The notes under the pieces were generated by a model. The model made no database searches and was not told where the DNA came from. It saw nothing but the letters and a program-made list of their open reading frames with translations. Below are positions 39,607-54,916 of a stretch of 64,000 nt of DNA, one piece after another. The position numbers were made by a program, and so were the translations under genes. Source of the stretch: Deltaproteobacteria bacterium (GTDB lineage Bacteria; Myxococcota_A; Polyangia; Polyangiales; Houyiibacteriaceae). The DNA is taken from the NCBI GenBank assembly GCA_017644045.1, contig JAEPMI010000003.1, positions 1-64,000 on the forward strand, in the 5' to 3' direction. The stretch's first letter is position 1. Each line of letters opens with the position of its first letter.

Positions 39607-42201
39607 TCAACTGTCTTTGGTGAAGGTGAACTCCTCGTCGTTGGCGTCCACGTGCACGGTGTCGCCGCCGTCGTAGCCACCCTCGAGCATGGCCTGAGCC
39701 ATCGGGTCCTGAAGCTCCTTGAGGATCACGCGCTTGAGCGGCCGCGCGCCGAAGGCCGGCTCGTAGCCGAGGTCGACGATCCGGTCCTTGGCGGCCTTGG
39801 TCACGTCCAGGCCGACGCGCCGGTGTGCGAGGAGCTTGGCCAGGCCGCGCAGCTGGATCTCGACGATGCCGAGCAGGTCGTCCTTCCCGAGCGGGTCGAA
39901 GATCACGATGTCGTCGATGCGGTTGAGGAACTCCGGTCGGTAGTGGGAGTGGATCTCCTCTTCGACCTTCTCGCGGAGCTCCTCGTCGGTGCCCTCGTGA
40001 TCGAGGATCAGGTGGCTGCCGACGTTGGAGGTCATGATGATGACCGTGTCCTGGAAGTGCGCCGGGCGACCGCGCGAGTCGGTCAGGCGGCCGTCGTCGA
40101 GGACCTGCAGGCAGATGTTGAAGACGTCCGGGTGCGCCTTCTCCATCTCGTCGAAGAGCACCACGGAGTAGGGCCGCTGCCGCACGGCCTCGGTCAGGAA
40201 GCCACCCGCGTCCGAGTCCTTGTAGCCGGGAGGCGCGCCGAGCAGGCGCGCCACCATGTGCTTCTCCATGAACTCGCTCATGTCGAGGCGGGTCAGCGAG
40301 GCCTCGTCGTCGAAGAGGAACTCGGCGAGCGCCTTGGCGAGCTCGGTCTTCCCCACGCCGGTCGGCCCGAGGAAGAGGAAGCTGCCGATGGGCTTGCGTG
40401 GATCGCGCAGACCGACGCGACCGCGGCGAACCGCCTTGGCGATCGCCTGGACCGCGTGGTCCTGACCGACGACGCGCTTCTTCAGCTCGTCCTCCATCCG
40501 GAGGAGCTTGGCGGTCTCCTCCTCCATCATCTTGGAGACGGGGACGCCGGTCCACGCGGCGACGACGTCCGCCACGTCCTGCGGCGTGACCACGTCGTGG
40601 ACCATCATCTCGGAGGGCTTCGGCTCCTCGTCCATGCCCTCGCTGGCTTCGGCGAGCTGCTTCTCGAGCAGCGGAATGGTGCCGAAGCGGAGCTCGCCGG
40701 CGCGCGCGTGGTCGCCGCTCGCGCGGACCTGCTCCAGCTCGCGCTGCGCGGCGGCGAGCTCTTCCTTCAGCGAGCGGACGTCGCCGACGCCCTCGAGCTC
40801 GCGCTCCCAACGCTTGCGCATCTCGTCGATGCGCGGCCGGAGGTCTTCCGCCTCGGCCTCGAGCTTCTCGCGCGTGGCGACGGAGTCGTCGTCGTGGTCG
40901 TCGAGCAGGCTCTTGGCCTGGATCTCGACCGCCTCGAGGCGCCGACGGAGCCGGTCGAGCTCGGCGGGCTCGCTCTCCATCTCGACGCGGACGCGGGCAG
41001 CGGCCTCATCGATGAGGTCGACCGCGCTCTTCGGGAGCTGGACGCCGGGGATGTAGCGGCGGGCGAATGTCGCCGCGGCGACGAGCGAGGGGTCGCCGAT
41101 GCGCACGCCGTGATCGATCTCGAAGCGACCGACCACGCCGCGGAGCACGGCCACGGCTTCGTCGAGGGTCGGCGGCTCCACCGGGATGCCGACGAAGCGA
41201 CGCGCGAGGATGGCGTTCTCGTCGTACGCCTTGCGGACCGCGTCCGGGGTCGCGATGCCGATGGCGCGCACCTCGCCGCGCTGGAGCGCCGCGGCGATCA
41301 GCTCGCCAGCGCCGGCGGCCTTGTCGACCAGGGCGCCGAGGTCGGGAAGGAAGAGGATGATCTCACCCGCCGAGTCGCGGACCGCGTCGAGGATCGCGCG
41401 CATGCGCTCCTCGAGCTGACCCCGCAGCGAGGCGCCCGCGACGAGCGAGCCCATCTCGAGCCCCACGATGCGCTTGCCGACCAGCATCTTGGGCACGTCG
41501 CCGATCGCGATGCGCTGCGCGAGCGCCTGCACGATCGCGGTCTTGCCGATGCCGGGCTCACCGACGAGCAGCGGGTTGTTCTCGCGGCGTCGCGCGAGCA
41601 CCTGGAGCATGCGGCGCAGCTCGGCGTCGCGGCCGACGGTCGGGTCGAACTTCCCCTGCGCCGCGAGGCGGGTCAGGTCGCGCCCGAACTCTTCGATGGG
41701 ATCGCCGATCTCGTCCTTGCCCTTCTTCTTTCGGGAGGGCGACGCGTCGTCCTCGCCGACGGTCGCGCCCTCGATGGTCGCCCGGAGCACCGGAGCGCTG
41801 AGCCCGCACTGGCGAAGCACGTCCTTCACGCCGCCGCTGGTCTCCTGCGCGCACGCTTGCAGCAGGTGGCGCACGCCGACCGGCACGCCGCCCGCGCGGG
41901 CGGCTTCGCCCTCGGCGCGGCCGAGCAGGTCGAGCATTCGCGGCGAGAGGAAGGACTTCCCCTCCTTCGTGGCGCGCTGCTTCCGAAGCAGGAGCTCGGC
42001 CTCGACGAGCACGTCCGTCGGGTCCACCCCGGCGCGCTTGAACGCCTCGCCAGCACCCTCGTGGGACTCGACCAGCTCGTAGAGCAGGTGCAGGGGTTCC
42101 ACCTCCGCATGCTTCCGGTCGTCGGCCAGGGTCTGGGCGTTCGCGATCGCCTGTTTTGCGGCCTTTCCGTAGGCCTCGAGGCGGAGCGTCAGGGTGCTCA
42201 T
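39607..42201 (-). CDS. ClpB-like AAA+ disaggregase with an altered first ATPase domain
   Basis: An 864-residue Hsp100 protein with N-domain, two AAA+ modules and a ClpB-type middle coiled coil (about residues 410-530). NBD2 is standard: GPTGVGKTELAK, VVLFDEMEKAHPDVFN, and RPEFLNRIDDIVIF. In NBD1 the Walker A is normal (GEPGIGKT, Lys220), but the Walker B region reads LPDLG at 285-289 where ClpB has IDELH. The pore-loop Tyr is Leu259 (AGASLRG). Sensor and Arg-finger regions remain (ARRF). NBD2's pore loop is also changed (GYKDSDAGG). The start is ATG 42201. This is probably a divergent paralogue working beside a normal ClpB. Confidence 0.9.
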   Translation of the reverse strand: MSTLTLRLEAYGKAAKQAIANAQTLADDRKHAEVEPLHLLYELVESHEGAGEAFKRAGVDPTDVLVEAELLLRKQRATKEGKSFLSPRMLDLLGRAEGEAARAGGVPVGVRHLLQACAQETSGGVKDVLRQCGLSAPVLRATIEGATVGEDDASPSRKKKGKDEIGDPIEEFGRDLTRLAAQGKFDPTVGRDAELRRMLQVLARRRENNPLLVGEPGIGKTAIVQALAQRIAIGDVPKMLVGKRIVGLEMGSLVAGASLRGQLEERMRAILDAVRDSAGEIILFLPDLGALVDKAAGAGELIAAALQRGEVRAIGIATPDAVRKAYDENAILARRFVGIPVEPPTLDEAVAVLRGVVGRFEIDHGVRIGDPSLVAAATFARRYIPGVQLPKSAVDLIDEAAARVRVEMESEPAELDRLRRRLEAVEIQAKSLLDDHDDDSVATREKLEAEAEDLRPRIDEMRKRWERELEGVGDVRSLKEELAAAQRELEQVRASGDHARAGELRFGTIPLLEKQLAEASEGMDEEPKPSEMMVHDVVTPQDVADVVAAWTGVPVSKMMEEETAKLLRMEDELKKRVVGQDHAVQAIAKAVRRGRVGLRDPRKPIGSFLFLGPTGVGKTELAKALAEFLFDDEASLTRLDMSEFMEKHMVARLLGAPPGYKDSDAGGFLTEAVRQRPYSVVLFDEMEKAHPDVFNICLQVLDDGRLTDSRGRPAHFQDTVIIMTSNVGSHLILDHEGTDEELREKVEEEIHSHYRPEFLNRIDDIVIFDPLGKDDLLGIVEIQLRGLAKLLAHRRVGLDVTKAAKDRIVDLGYEPAFGARPLKRVILKELQDPMAQAMLEGGYDGGDTVHVDANDEEFTFTKDS

Positions 42202-42232
42202 GCGGGCACGTTCCGATCCCGGGCCACATCCG

Positions 42233-42853
42233 TCAACCTCGATCGCGAGTTGCTCCAAGCGGCACGATGGAGCTCGGTCCGCGGCCCGGCGGTGTGGGTG
42301 GTGGGCCGGGCAGCCAGCGCGCTCTCGGTCGACCCGCCCGGATCATCATCGTGAGCCCCCCGAGGATCGCGACGGCCGCCATCAACAGACCTCCGAAGAC
42401 CAGCGGATCGTACTCGAAGGCCACCCCGTAACCGATGAGGTTGGCGGCGATCCCTGCGGCCCCGGCGAAGAACACCCCTCCAGCGACGCGCTTACCGGTC
42501 GGGCTGGCCGACACCTGCGCGAGGCCAGGTCCAGTCGGCAACTGGAGGCCCGTCCGCGCTCGGGTCGCCGAATGCCGCCGGACCGCCAGATCGATCTCGT
42601 TCGGAAGCCACAGATCGCAGGGCGGTCGCGTGCAGATGGGTGTCAACTGCGACGGATCCACGGACCGACGACCGACCAGCTCCGGGGGAACGACGTAGAC
42701 GGAGAGTGCGATGCCTTCGATCCGCACGTGCCGAAGGGTGACCCCGCCCACCGTCGTCTCGCCATCGGTCGCGGAGCCCTCGGCAGACTGCGCGTGAACG
42801 GTCTCGGCCATCGAGAAGGCCAAGAGAACGGACACGACGAAGCGGGTCGACAT
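42233..42853 (-). CDS. Exported hypothetical protein with membrane segment
   Basis: A 206-residue protein. The start at ATG 42853 gives the signal peptide MSTRFVVSVLLAFSMAETVHA; a GTG at 42880 is the alternative upstream start. The middle is strand-rich (GGVTLRHVRIEGIALSVYVV) with CTRPPCDLWLP. The C-terminal third has hydrophobic helices (AGGVFFAGAAGIAANLIGYG, FGGLLMAAVAILGGLTMMI) and ends in a Pro/Gly/Arg-rich tail. No family was recognised. It lies 31 bp upstream of the ClpB-like gene on the same strand and divergent from the fusion enzyme. Confidence 0.68.
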   Translation of the reverse strand: MSTRFVVSVLLAFSMAETVHAQSAEGSATDGETTVGGVTLRHVRIEGIALSVYVVPPELVGRRSVDPSQLTPICTRPPCDLWLPNEIDLAVRRHSATRARTGLQLPTGPGLAQVSASPTGKRVAGGVFFAGAAGIAANLIGYGVAFEYDPLVFGGLLMAAVAILGGLTMMIRAGRPRARWLPGPPPTPPGRGPSSIVPLGATRDRG

Positions 42854-42920
42854 CGAGACCACTCTCACAAGGCGCGCCATCGACGTCGAGCGTGACCCCA
42901 GGGACCGCTATGCTCGGGCC

Positions 42921-44648
42921 GTGAGCGAGCCGCCCATCGGTCTGGGGTGCATGCGGGTGCCGGAGGGTGATGCCGGTGTCGACGTGCTGCGCGCGGCCCT
43001 CGACGCTGGGGTGACGCTCTTCGACACGGCGGCGAGCTACGGGCCGGAGAAGAAGCCGCACCACAACGAGCGTCAGCTCGCCGAGGCGCTCGGCGAGCGG
43101 AGCGCGTCGGTGACCGTCGTGACCAAGGCGGGCATGAAACGTGGCCGCGGTCGGTGGATGCCGAATGGGAAGCGCAAGACGATCCTCGCCGATGCGACCG
43201 CGAGCGCCGAGGCGCTCGGGCGGGCGCCGGACGTGCTCCTGCTCCATCTACCCGACCCGAGCACGGCGTTCGAGACGAGCGTGCGGGCGCTGATCGCAGC
43301 CCGGGACGCTGGGCTCTGCCATGCCGTCGGCCTTTCGAACGTGACGCTGGGGCAGCTGGAGGCGGCGCGTGCGCTGACGGAGATCGCGATGGTGCAGCTC
43401 GCGGTCGGTCCCTTCGACGAAGAGGCCGTGCGCGGTGGGGTCGTCGAGCGCTGCGTCGAGCTCGGGATCCCCGTGCTCGCGCACTCGCCGCTCGGCGGGC
43501 CGAAGAAGCCGCGGCGGCTGACCGACGATGCCGATCTGCGGTGGCTCGCCGAGAGTCACGAGGTCACGCCCCAGACGATCGTGCTCGCGTGGCTTCGGAG
43601 CCTGGGCGTGATCCCGATCCCGGGGGTGAGTCGAATCGAGACCGCCCGAGCCGCGGCTGCCCGCTTGGTCCTGCGCGACGACGAGCGCGCGCTCCTCGAC
43701 GATCGCTTCCCACTCGGGCGTCTGTTGCGGACGAAGCGCTCGGCGCGGGCGGTGACGAAGAGCCGACGGGAGGTCGTGGTCTTCGTCGGCATCCCCGCCG
43801 CGGGCAAGACCACGGCCGCGACGGCACTCGTGCGCGACGACTACCTCCGGCTGAGCCGCGACGAGCGTGGCGGCACGTTGAAGGGTCTCGCCCAGGCGAT
43901 GGGCGAGGCGCTCGAGGAGGGCACCGAGCGTGTCCTCATGGACGCGACCTACCCGACCCGAGCCGGCCGGAGCCGGGTGCTCGAGGGCGCGTGGGAGCAG
44001 GGCGCGCAGGTGCGATGCATCCACTTCGACACGCCGATCGAGGAAGCGCAGATCAACGCCGTCGACCGGATGCTCGAGCGAAAGGGCGAGCTCCTCGCCG
44101 GGGACGCGCTCACCGCCGCGGGCAAGGAGGACCCGAACCTCTTTCCGCCGCACGCGCAGTTCCGCTACCGCGACCGCTTCGAGGCGCCGAGCCCCGAAGA
44201 GGGCTTCGCCGCGATCGAGGTCCGACCCTTCGAGCGTCGGCCGGTGGAGGGACACGACCGGGCCGGCTTGCTGCTCGATCTCGGCGCGCTCGTGGTGCCG
44301 GCGCGCTGGCGGCGCGGCGAGGCGATCGACGCCGACCGACTGAAGGCGCTCGTTCGGCCGGAGACGCCGACGCTCGTGATGGCCTGGTTGCCGGAGGGCG
44401 AGGGTCGAGGGGCGGCCGAGCTCTCCGCGGAGGTCGCTGCGATCGATCCCTCGATCGCGGTCGGCGTGTGCACCCACGCGGCCGGACCCGCGCGCTGCTG
44501 GTGTCGGCCGCCGCTCCCCGGCCTACCGGTCGCTTGGCTTCGTGGGAACGCCATCGCTCCTGCGAAGGTGACGATGCTCGGCGCCAGCTCCACGGCCGAG
44601 CGGCTCGCCGAGACCCTCGGTTTCCTCTACCGTCCGCACGCGCCGTGA
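42921..44648 (+). CDS. Aldo/keto reductase - P-loop kinase - HAD fusion protein
   Basis: A 575-residue cytosolic protein with three domains. Residues 1-275 form an aldo/keto reductase with the full tetrad Asp35, Tyr40, Lys69 and His109 (LFDTAASYG, VVTKAG, LLLHLPDPS), plus the late SRIETARAAAARL. Residues 284-440 form a P-loop kinase of the polynucleotide-kinase style (VGIPAAGKTT, Lys296; LMDATYPTRAGRSR, Asp341). Residues 446-575 look like a HAD-IIIA phosphatase: a zinc loop of GmhB type (Cys517, His519, Cys526, Cys528 in CTHAAGPARCWCRPPLPG) and GASSTAERLAETLGF. The expected DxD nucleophile site is LLLDLGALV, so this part may be inactive. I know no standard enzyme with this order. Confidence 0.88.
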   Translation: MSEPPIGLGCMRVPEGDAGVDVLRAALDAGVTLFDTAASYGPEKKPHHNERQLAEALGERSASVTVVTKAGMKRGRGRWMPNGKRKTILADATASAEALGRAPDVLLLHLPDPSTAFETSVRALIAARDAGLCHAVGLSNVTLGQLEAARALTEIAMVQLAVGPFDEEAVRGGVVERCVELGIPVLAHSPLGGPKKPRRLTDDADLRWLAESHEVTPQTIVLAWLRSLGVIPIPGVSRIETARAAAARLVLRDDERALLDDRFPLGRLLRTKRSARAVTKSRREVVVFVGIPAAGKTTAATALVRDDYLRLSRDERGGTLKGLAQAMGEALEEGTERVLMDATYPTRAGRSRVLEGAWEQGAQVRCIHFDTPIEEAQINAVDRMLERKGELLAGDALTAAGKEDPNLFPPHAQFRYRDRFEAPSPEEGFAAIEVRPFERRPVEGHDRAGLLLDLGALVVPARWRRGEAIDADRLKALVRPETPTLVMAWLPEGEGRGAAELSAEVAAIDPSIAVGVCTHAAGPARCWCRPPLPGLPVAWLRGNAIAPAKVTMLGASSTAERLAETLGFLYRPHAP

Positions 44649-44676
44649 GGTCCATCGGGCGCCGAGTGCTCCAGCG

Positions 44677-45354
44677 CTACGGCGAATCGACCGCGGTCTT
44701 CGCCCGGACGCGGGTGGTCTCCACCGGACCCCTCATGGCGGCGGTCGGACTCACGTCGGGGAGCCGAAGCGAGAGGAAGCGGCTCGCGCCGCGCGACTCG
44801 GTCGACTCGGGATCGAAGCTCCGCCACAGCCGCTGCATCGCGAAGTTGTCGGGCAGGGTCTCGGCGAAGAAGCGCTCCACGCCTCGTTCGCGAGCGGCCG
44901 CGATCAGGCGCATGAAGAGCAGCCGGCCGAGGCCGACGTTCTGGACTTCGTCGAGCAACGCCACGGCCGCTTCGGCGAGCGCCGGGTCGTCGGGCGAGAC
45001 GACGAAGCGCGCGACGCCGATGCCCTCCTCGTTGCCGTCGGCGTCCAGCCGACCGGCGCCGATCGCGAGGTGCCGCTCCTGGTCCAGCTCCGTGAGGTAG
45101 GCGAGCTCCGCGTCGCTCCAGCGACTCTTGTTGGTGAAGAAGCGCATGTAGCGCGACTCCTTGCTGAGCCGCTCGAGCCCGCGCACCAGCAGCGCCTTGT
45201 CGGAAGGACGCACGAGCCGGAGGAACACCGCGCTCCCGTCCCGGAGGACGACGTCTTCCCGATAGTCGGCGTCGAAGTGGCGCCGCGTGCCCGTCTGAAG
45301 AGCGTTCACCGGCGCCACCCTAGCGCCGATCCGACGACCGGCCAGGGGTGACAC
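44677..45354 (-). CDS. GNAT-family N-acetyltransferase
   Basis: A 225-residue GNAT protein. The N-terminal FLRLVRPSDKALLVRGLER and SRYMRFF, then VALLDEVQNVGLGRLLFMRL with the acetyl-CoA loop of the QxxGxG/A type (QNVGLGR), are the family marks. A helix with ARERGVERFFAETLPDN follows. The substrate could be a protein Lys, as in PatZ/Pka-like single-domain enzymes, but nothing fixes it. GTG 45354 or GTG 45309 could be the start. It converges on the fusion-enzyme gene. Confidence 0.85.
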   Translation of the reverse strand: MSPLAGRRIGARVAPVNALQTGTRRHFDADYREDVVLRDGSAVFLRLVRPSDKALLVRGLERLSKESRYMRFFTNKSRWSDAELAYLTELDQERHLAIGAGRLDADGNEEGIGVARFVVSPDDPALAEAAVALLDEVQNVGLGRLLFMRLIAAARERGVERFFAETLPDNFAMQRLWRSFDPESTESRGASRFLSLRLPDVSPTAAMRGPVETTRVRAKTAVDSP

Positions 45355-45401
45355 GAAGACCTTACCGAACGGAAATCAGCTCGACATCCGGCGCCTACGG
45401 C

Positions 45402-51356
<5,955 letters not shown>

Positions 51357-51613
51357 CGTTGTCCCTTCGTCCCGCCGCTCGACTCGAGCGACCACCACGA
51401 GCCCATACTTTTCCACCCTCAGCGTGTGGGGTCAACCGTTCCCCGACTGGGGTTGTCGGACCTCACTGAAACTGGGACGTCGCGGGGTCGGTGCCGCGGT
51501 CATCTGGGGTGAATCGTCCTCACGGCTCGGCGTGAGTCGATCCTGGATTCCGCACACGACGAAACTGGCCAGCGTGGGGGGTTTTCGGCGACCATTCCGA
51601 AACAGCTCGCACC

Positions 51614-54600
51614 TTGCCTCAGGAACCTCGACCCACGCTTCTGCTCGCCGGCGACGGCGAGCCGCTCGCCGACGCCATCCGTCAGTCGCTCCAGCGGCGG
51701 AAAATGACCGTCGAGACGGCGACGAGCGCCAAGGCCAATCTGGTGACCGCCGCGAAGGTGGCGGCCCCGGATCTGATGGTGCTCATGGGCGACGCGGTCA
51801 AAGACGGGGGTCGAGAGATCCTCGCGCAGCTCGCGGCCGACCCCACCACGTCCATGGTCCCGGTCGCGCTGCTCCAGGCGGACGCGACCCTGGACGAGCG
51901 CCTCCGGGCCTTCCGCAGCGGGGTGGTGGCGGTGATTCCGCGAACCGCGAGTGTCGACGAGATCGCCAACCGGGTCGCCGAACTCTGCATCGAGCTCCCC
52001 AACCGGCCCGGTGAGGCGAAGGGCGCGCTCGGCGAGTCGACCCTCGACGAGCTGGTCGAGCTCGTCAGCCAGCAGCTCCGCACCGGGATTCTCTCCGTCG
52101 AGCGGGCGAACCCGGACGAGAAGGCGCCCATCCGGCTCGTGCTCGGGCCGGGGGAGCGCGTCGCGAGCGCGCTCGACGAGTTCGTCCGCCACCTCAAGGG
52201 CCTGATCGCGGAAGCCGAGCCGCTTCGGTACGAGCTCTTCGAGGCGTCCGGCGGGCGGCTGCGCTTTCTCGACGACGAGGTCGACCCGGACGGTGACCTC
52301 AAGGTCTTCACCGGGCTCCGAGTGCTCGTCATGGACGACGATCCCGGACGCGCCGATGGGCTCGCGGCGGCGCTGCGCGATCACGGCGCGTCGGTGGCGG
52401 TCACCAACGTGAGTGTCGACGGACTCGAGCGCGCGCACCGGCTCGACCCCGCGGTCGTGCTCCTCGACTCGAGCGTGATCGAAGGCAGCGGGTTCGAGGT
52501 CGTGCGCACGATGCGCCGCGACCCGCGCCTCCGCTGGGCGAGCATCCTCGTGCTCAGCTGGGACGAGATCTGGCCGAAGGCTCAGCCCTCGCCAGACCTC
52601 GAAGCGCTCGCGACGCGCATCAAGCCGGTGATCGCGCCGGACGCCCAGCTCGAGGCCCGCGCGGGGGCGGAGGACAGCTTCGACACGCGCCTCGAGCTGA
52701 CGGGACCGAGTCGCCTGCTGCGTGCGCTGGTGCTCGTGCCGGGCACCCGACACATGGTCGTTCGCAGCTCGCACACGATCCTCACCGTCGACCTCGCCGA
52801 TGGCCTGATCGTCTCGGCCTCCGGCAAGACGAAGGAAGGCAGCGTCGAGGGCACCGAGGCGCTCAATCAGCTGCTGATGCTGGCGACCGGTCGGGTGCAC
52901 GTCGAGAAGCGGCTGCATCCGTCGAAGGCGAACGTGATGATGCCCGTCGACGAAGCGCTGGCGGCGTCGGCACCGCGGGGCATCTCGGTGGTCCCGAGCG
53001 CACCGCCGCCCGCGCTGGTGGAAGGCGATGAAGAGGTCGCCGCCGTCGAGTCGGACGACGACGGACCGATCTTCCCTACGGGGCAACGATCGACCTCGCT
53101 CTCGGGTCCGGGTCACATGGGCCCGGCGACCGACTCCGAGCTGAGCTGGGGCACGCCGGCCCGGGATAGGGGCGAGCACCGCCACCCCTTCGCGGATCCG
53201 GACCCACCGAAGGCCGAACCGAAGAAGCCGAAGGCGCCGGCCTGGAAGCCGAAGGCGCCGGCGCGCGCTGCCCGCACCAAGCCGAGCGCGCCGGCGATGC
53301 CCGCCGTCCCCAAGGCACCGAAGAAGCCGGCCGCGCCACCGCCGCCCGCCCCGGGGCTCGGTCGTCAGCGCAAGCGCAGGCCATCGGCGGGGTCGGTCCC
53401 GAAGGTCGCGGCCGCGGCCGCGTCCGAAGCAGCGACGCCGGTGCCGCCGCCGGCTGCGCCGTCCGAGACACCGACGCCCGTTCCGGCCCCCGCCGCGCCC
53501 AAGGGGCGGTCGAAGAAGCGAACCATGGTCGGCATGGGGATGAGCGCCCCACCCGCGCCCATCGCTCCGCCCACCGCTTCCACCGCGCTGGATCGTTCGG
53601 ACGACGATGATGAGGACGACGAGGCGACCCTCATCGGCGACTCGAAGGCGCTCGCCGCCGAGCTCGCCGCTGCCGGTGGGGTGAAGGCCGAGGAGCTCGG
53701 TCAGCAGATCGCTCGAGAGATTCACGACGCGCCGACCGTCCCACCGCCCTCGGGTGAGATTCCGCTGGACGATGGCCTCGACCTCGAGATCGGCGATCCG
53801 GTCAGCGCGTCCGAAGCGCCGCCCGCCGTGGAGCCCGCGACCGCTCCGAAGGCGACCTTCGATCCACCGCCCGGTGTGGTGGTCGAGCCGCTCCCGAACT
53901 ACGAGCAGACCCTCACCGAGGATCTCGATCCGGAAGCCATCGCCAGCCTCCGCCCCAAGCGCGGCGGCGGGAAGGCGCTCGTGGTGGTGGTCGCGCTGGT
54001 GTCGATCCTCGGCGTGGCCTGGGTCGCGCTCTGGCGCTTCATGCCCGAGGTGCTCCCCGAGTGGGCGGGCGGAGCCCCCGCCGTCGTCGCAGAGGTCCAG
54101 GACGACCCCGAGGTCGAGGAGCCCGGAACGGAGACGGGAACCGGAACCGAGACGGGGACGGAGACCGGAACCGAGACGGAGTCGGAGTCCGGGTCGGAGT
54201 CGGAGACGGAGTCCGGAACGGATACGGAGACGGAGTCCGGGTCGGAGACGGAGTCGGAGTCCGGGTCGGAGTCGGAGTCGGAGTCCGGGTCGGAGTCAGA
54301 GTCGGAGTCGGAGTCGGAGTTCGGGTCGGAGTCGGAGTCGGAGTCCGGGTCGGAGTCCGGGTCGGAGTCGGAGTCGGACGACACCCTGACTGCCGAGGAA
54401 GAGGCCGAGGACGGAGACCCCGAATCCATGAGCGCCTCGGAGCGCGACGATCGCTCCGACCAGCTCGCGCGCCTCTCCGCGCGAGCCCTCGACGACGGCC
54501 AGCTCGGCATGGCTCGTCGCTACGCGAACCGCGCGCTCCGCATGTACGCCCGAAACCCCCAGGCCCTGGCCGCGAAGGCCAGCGTCCACATTCATGCCGG

Positions 54601-54793
54601 CGAGGGCGAGCCGGCGGTCCACTACGCGCAGCTCGCGACCCGCGTCCGCTCCCGCCGCGCGCGCTATCAGGTGCTGCTCGGCGACGCCTACCGGGTGAAC
54701 GGCCAGGGCGCGCTGGCCACGCGCGCCTACCGGAAGGCCCTCGAGCTCGAGCCCGACAACCGCCAGGCCCGCAGTCGCTTGAGCGGGCAGTGA
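51614..54793 (+). CDS. Double receiver-like protein with membrane helix, Ser/Glu repeat and TPR
   Basis: A 1059-residue protein. Residues 8-120 look like a receiver without a phosphate acceptor ([14 protein letters not shown]). About residues 125-215 form a DUF4388-like helical unit. Residues 235-345 form a second receiver with the usual acidic site and acceptor ([30 protein letters not shown]). A Pro/Lys/Ala linker follows, then a membrane helix at 786-808 ([20 protein letters not shown]), the Ser/Glu/Gly/Thr repeat at 836-920, and TPR-like helices to the end ([20 protein letters not shown]). Signal input from the cytosol to the outside seems likely. The TTG 51614 start lacks a clear ribosome site; an internal ATG at 51704 is possible. 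Confidence 0.78.
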   Translation: MPQEPRPTLLLAGDGEPLADAIRQSLQRRKMTVETATSAKANLVTAAKVAAPDLMVLMGDAVKDGGREILAQLAADPTTSMVPVALLQADATLDERLRAFRSGVVAVIPRTASVDEIANRVAELCIELPNRPGEAKGALGESTLDELVELVSQQLRTGILSVERANPDEKAPIRLVLGPGERVASALDEFVRHLKGLIAEAEPLRYELFEASGGRLRFLDDEVDPDGDLKVFTGLRVLVMDDDPGRADGLAAALRDHGASVAVTNVSVDGLERAHRLDPAVVLLDSSVIEGSGFEVVRTMRRDPRLRWASILVLSWDEIWPKAQPSPDLEALATRIKPVIAPDAQLEARAGAEDSFDTRLELTGPSRLLRALVLVPGTRHMVVRSSHTILTVDLADGLIVSASGKTKEGSVEGTEALNQLLMLATGRVHVEKRLHPSKANVMMPVDEALAASAPRGISVVPSAPPPALVEGDEEVAAVESDDDGPIFPTGQRSTSLSGPGHMGPATDSELSWGTPARDRGEHRHPFADPDPPKAEPKKPKAPAWKPKAPARAARTKPSAPAMPAVPKAPKKPAAPPPPAPGLGRQRKRRPSAGSVPKVAAAAASEAATPVPPPAAPSETPTPVPAPAAPKGRSKKRTMVGMGMSAPPAPIAPPTASTALDRSDDDDEDDEATLIGDSKALAAELAAAGGVKAEELGQQIAREIHDAPTVPPPSGEIPLDDGLDLEIGDPVSASEAPPAVEPATAPKATFDPPPGVVVEPLPNYEQTLTEDLDPEAIASLRPKRGGGKALVVVVALVSILGVAWVALWRFMPEVLPEWAGGAPAVVAEVQDDPEVEEPGTETGTGTETGTETGTETESESGSESETESGTDTETESGSETESESGSESESESGSESESESESEFGSESESESGSESGSESESDDTLTAEEEAEDGDPESMSASERDDRSDQLARLSARALDDGQLGMARRYANRALRMYARNPQALAAKASVHIHAGEGEPAVHYAQLATRVRSRRARYQVLLGDAYRVNGQGALATRAYRKALELEPDNRQARSRLSGQ
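54121..54378 (+). repeat. In-frame Ser/Glu/Gly repeat tract
   Basis: A low-complexity tandem tract of 6- and 18-bp units (GAGTCGGAGTCCGGGTCG type) encoding about 85 residues rich in Glu, Ser, Gly and Thr ([14 protein letters not shown] style). It sits on the outside of the predicted membrane helix of the double-receiver protein and acts as a flexible acidic spacer. Units are multiples of three, so length can vary in frame. Confidence 0.88.
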
Positions 54794-54916
54794 GCGTTGC
54801 GCGCTCGTGACCTCTCGCACGTCGTCCGGTCGAAGCGCACCGTTTGTAAGGGTGCGGCTGGCTAGGATGAGCCGCTGATCGAACGCCGTTCAGCCCGACC
54901 CCACCTGAGGATTCCG

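Noticed and set aside
39460-42354. 964-residue plus-strand frame over the ClpB-like gene
   Set aside because: Antisense shadow in GC-rich DNA; the minus strand encodes clear AAA+ motifs.
51402-51435. TTGACC and TATGGG on the minus strand before the giant gene
   Set aside because: The spacing of 22 bp is too long for a normal sigma-70 promoter, and other pairs were no better.
51500-53725. 741-residue minus-strand frame
   Set aside because: Shadow of the double-receiver gene, Arg/His-rich without any domain.
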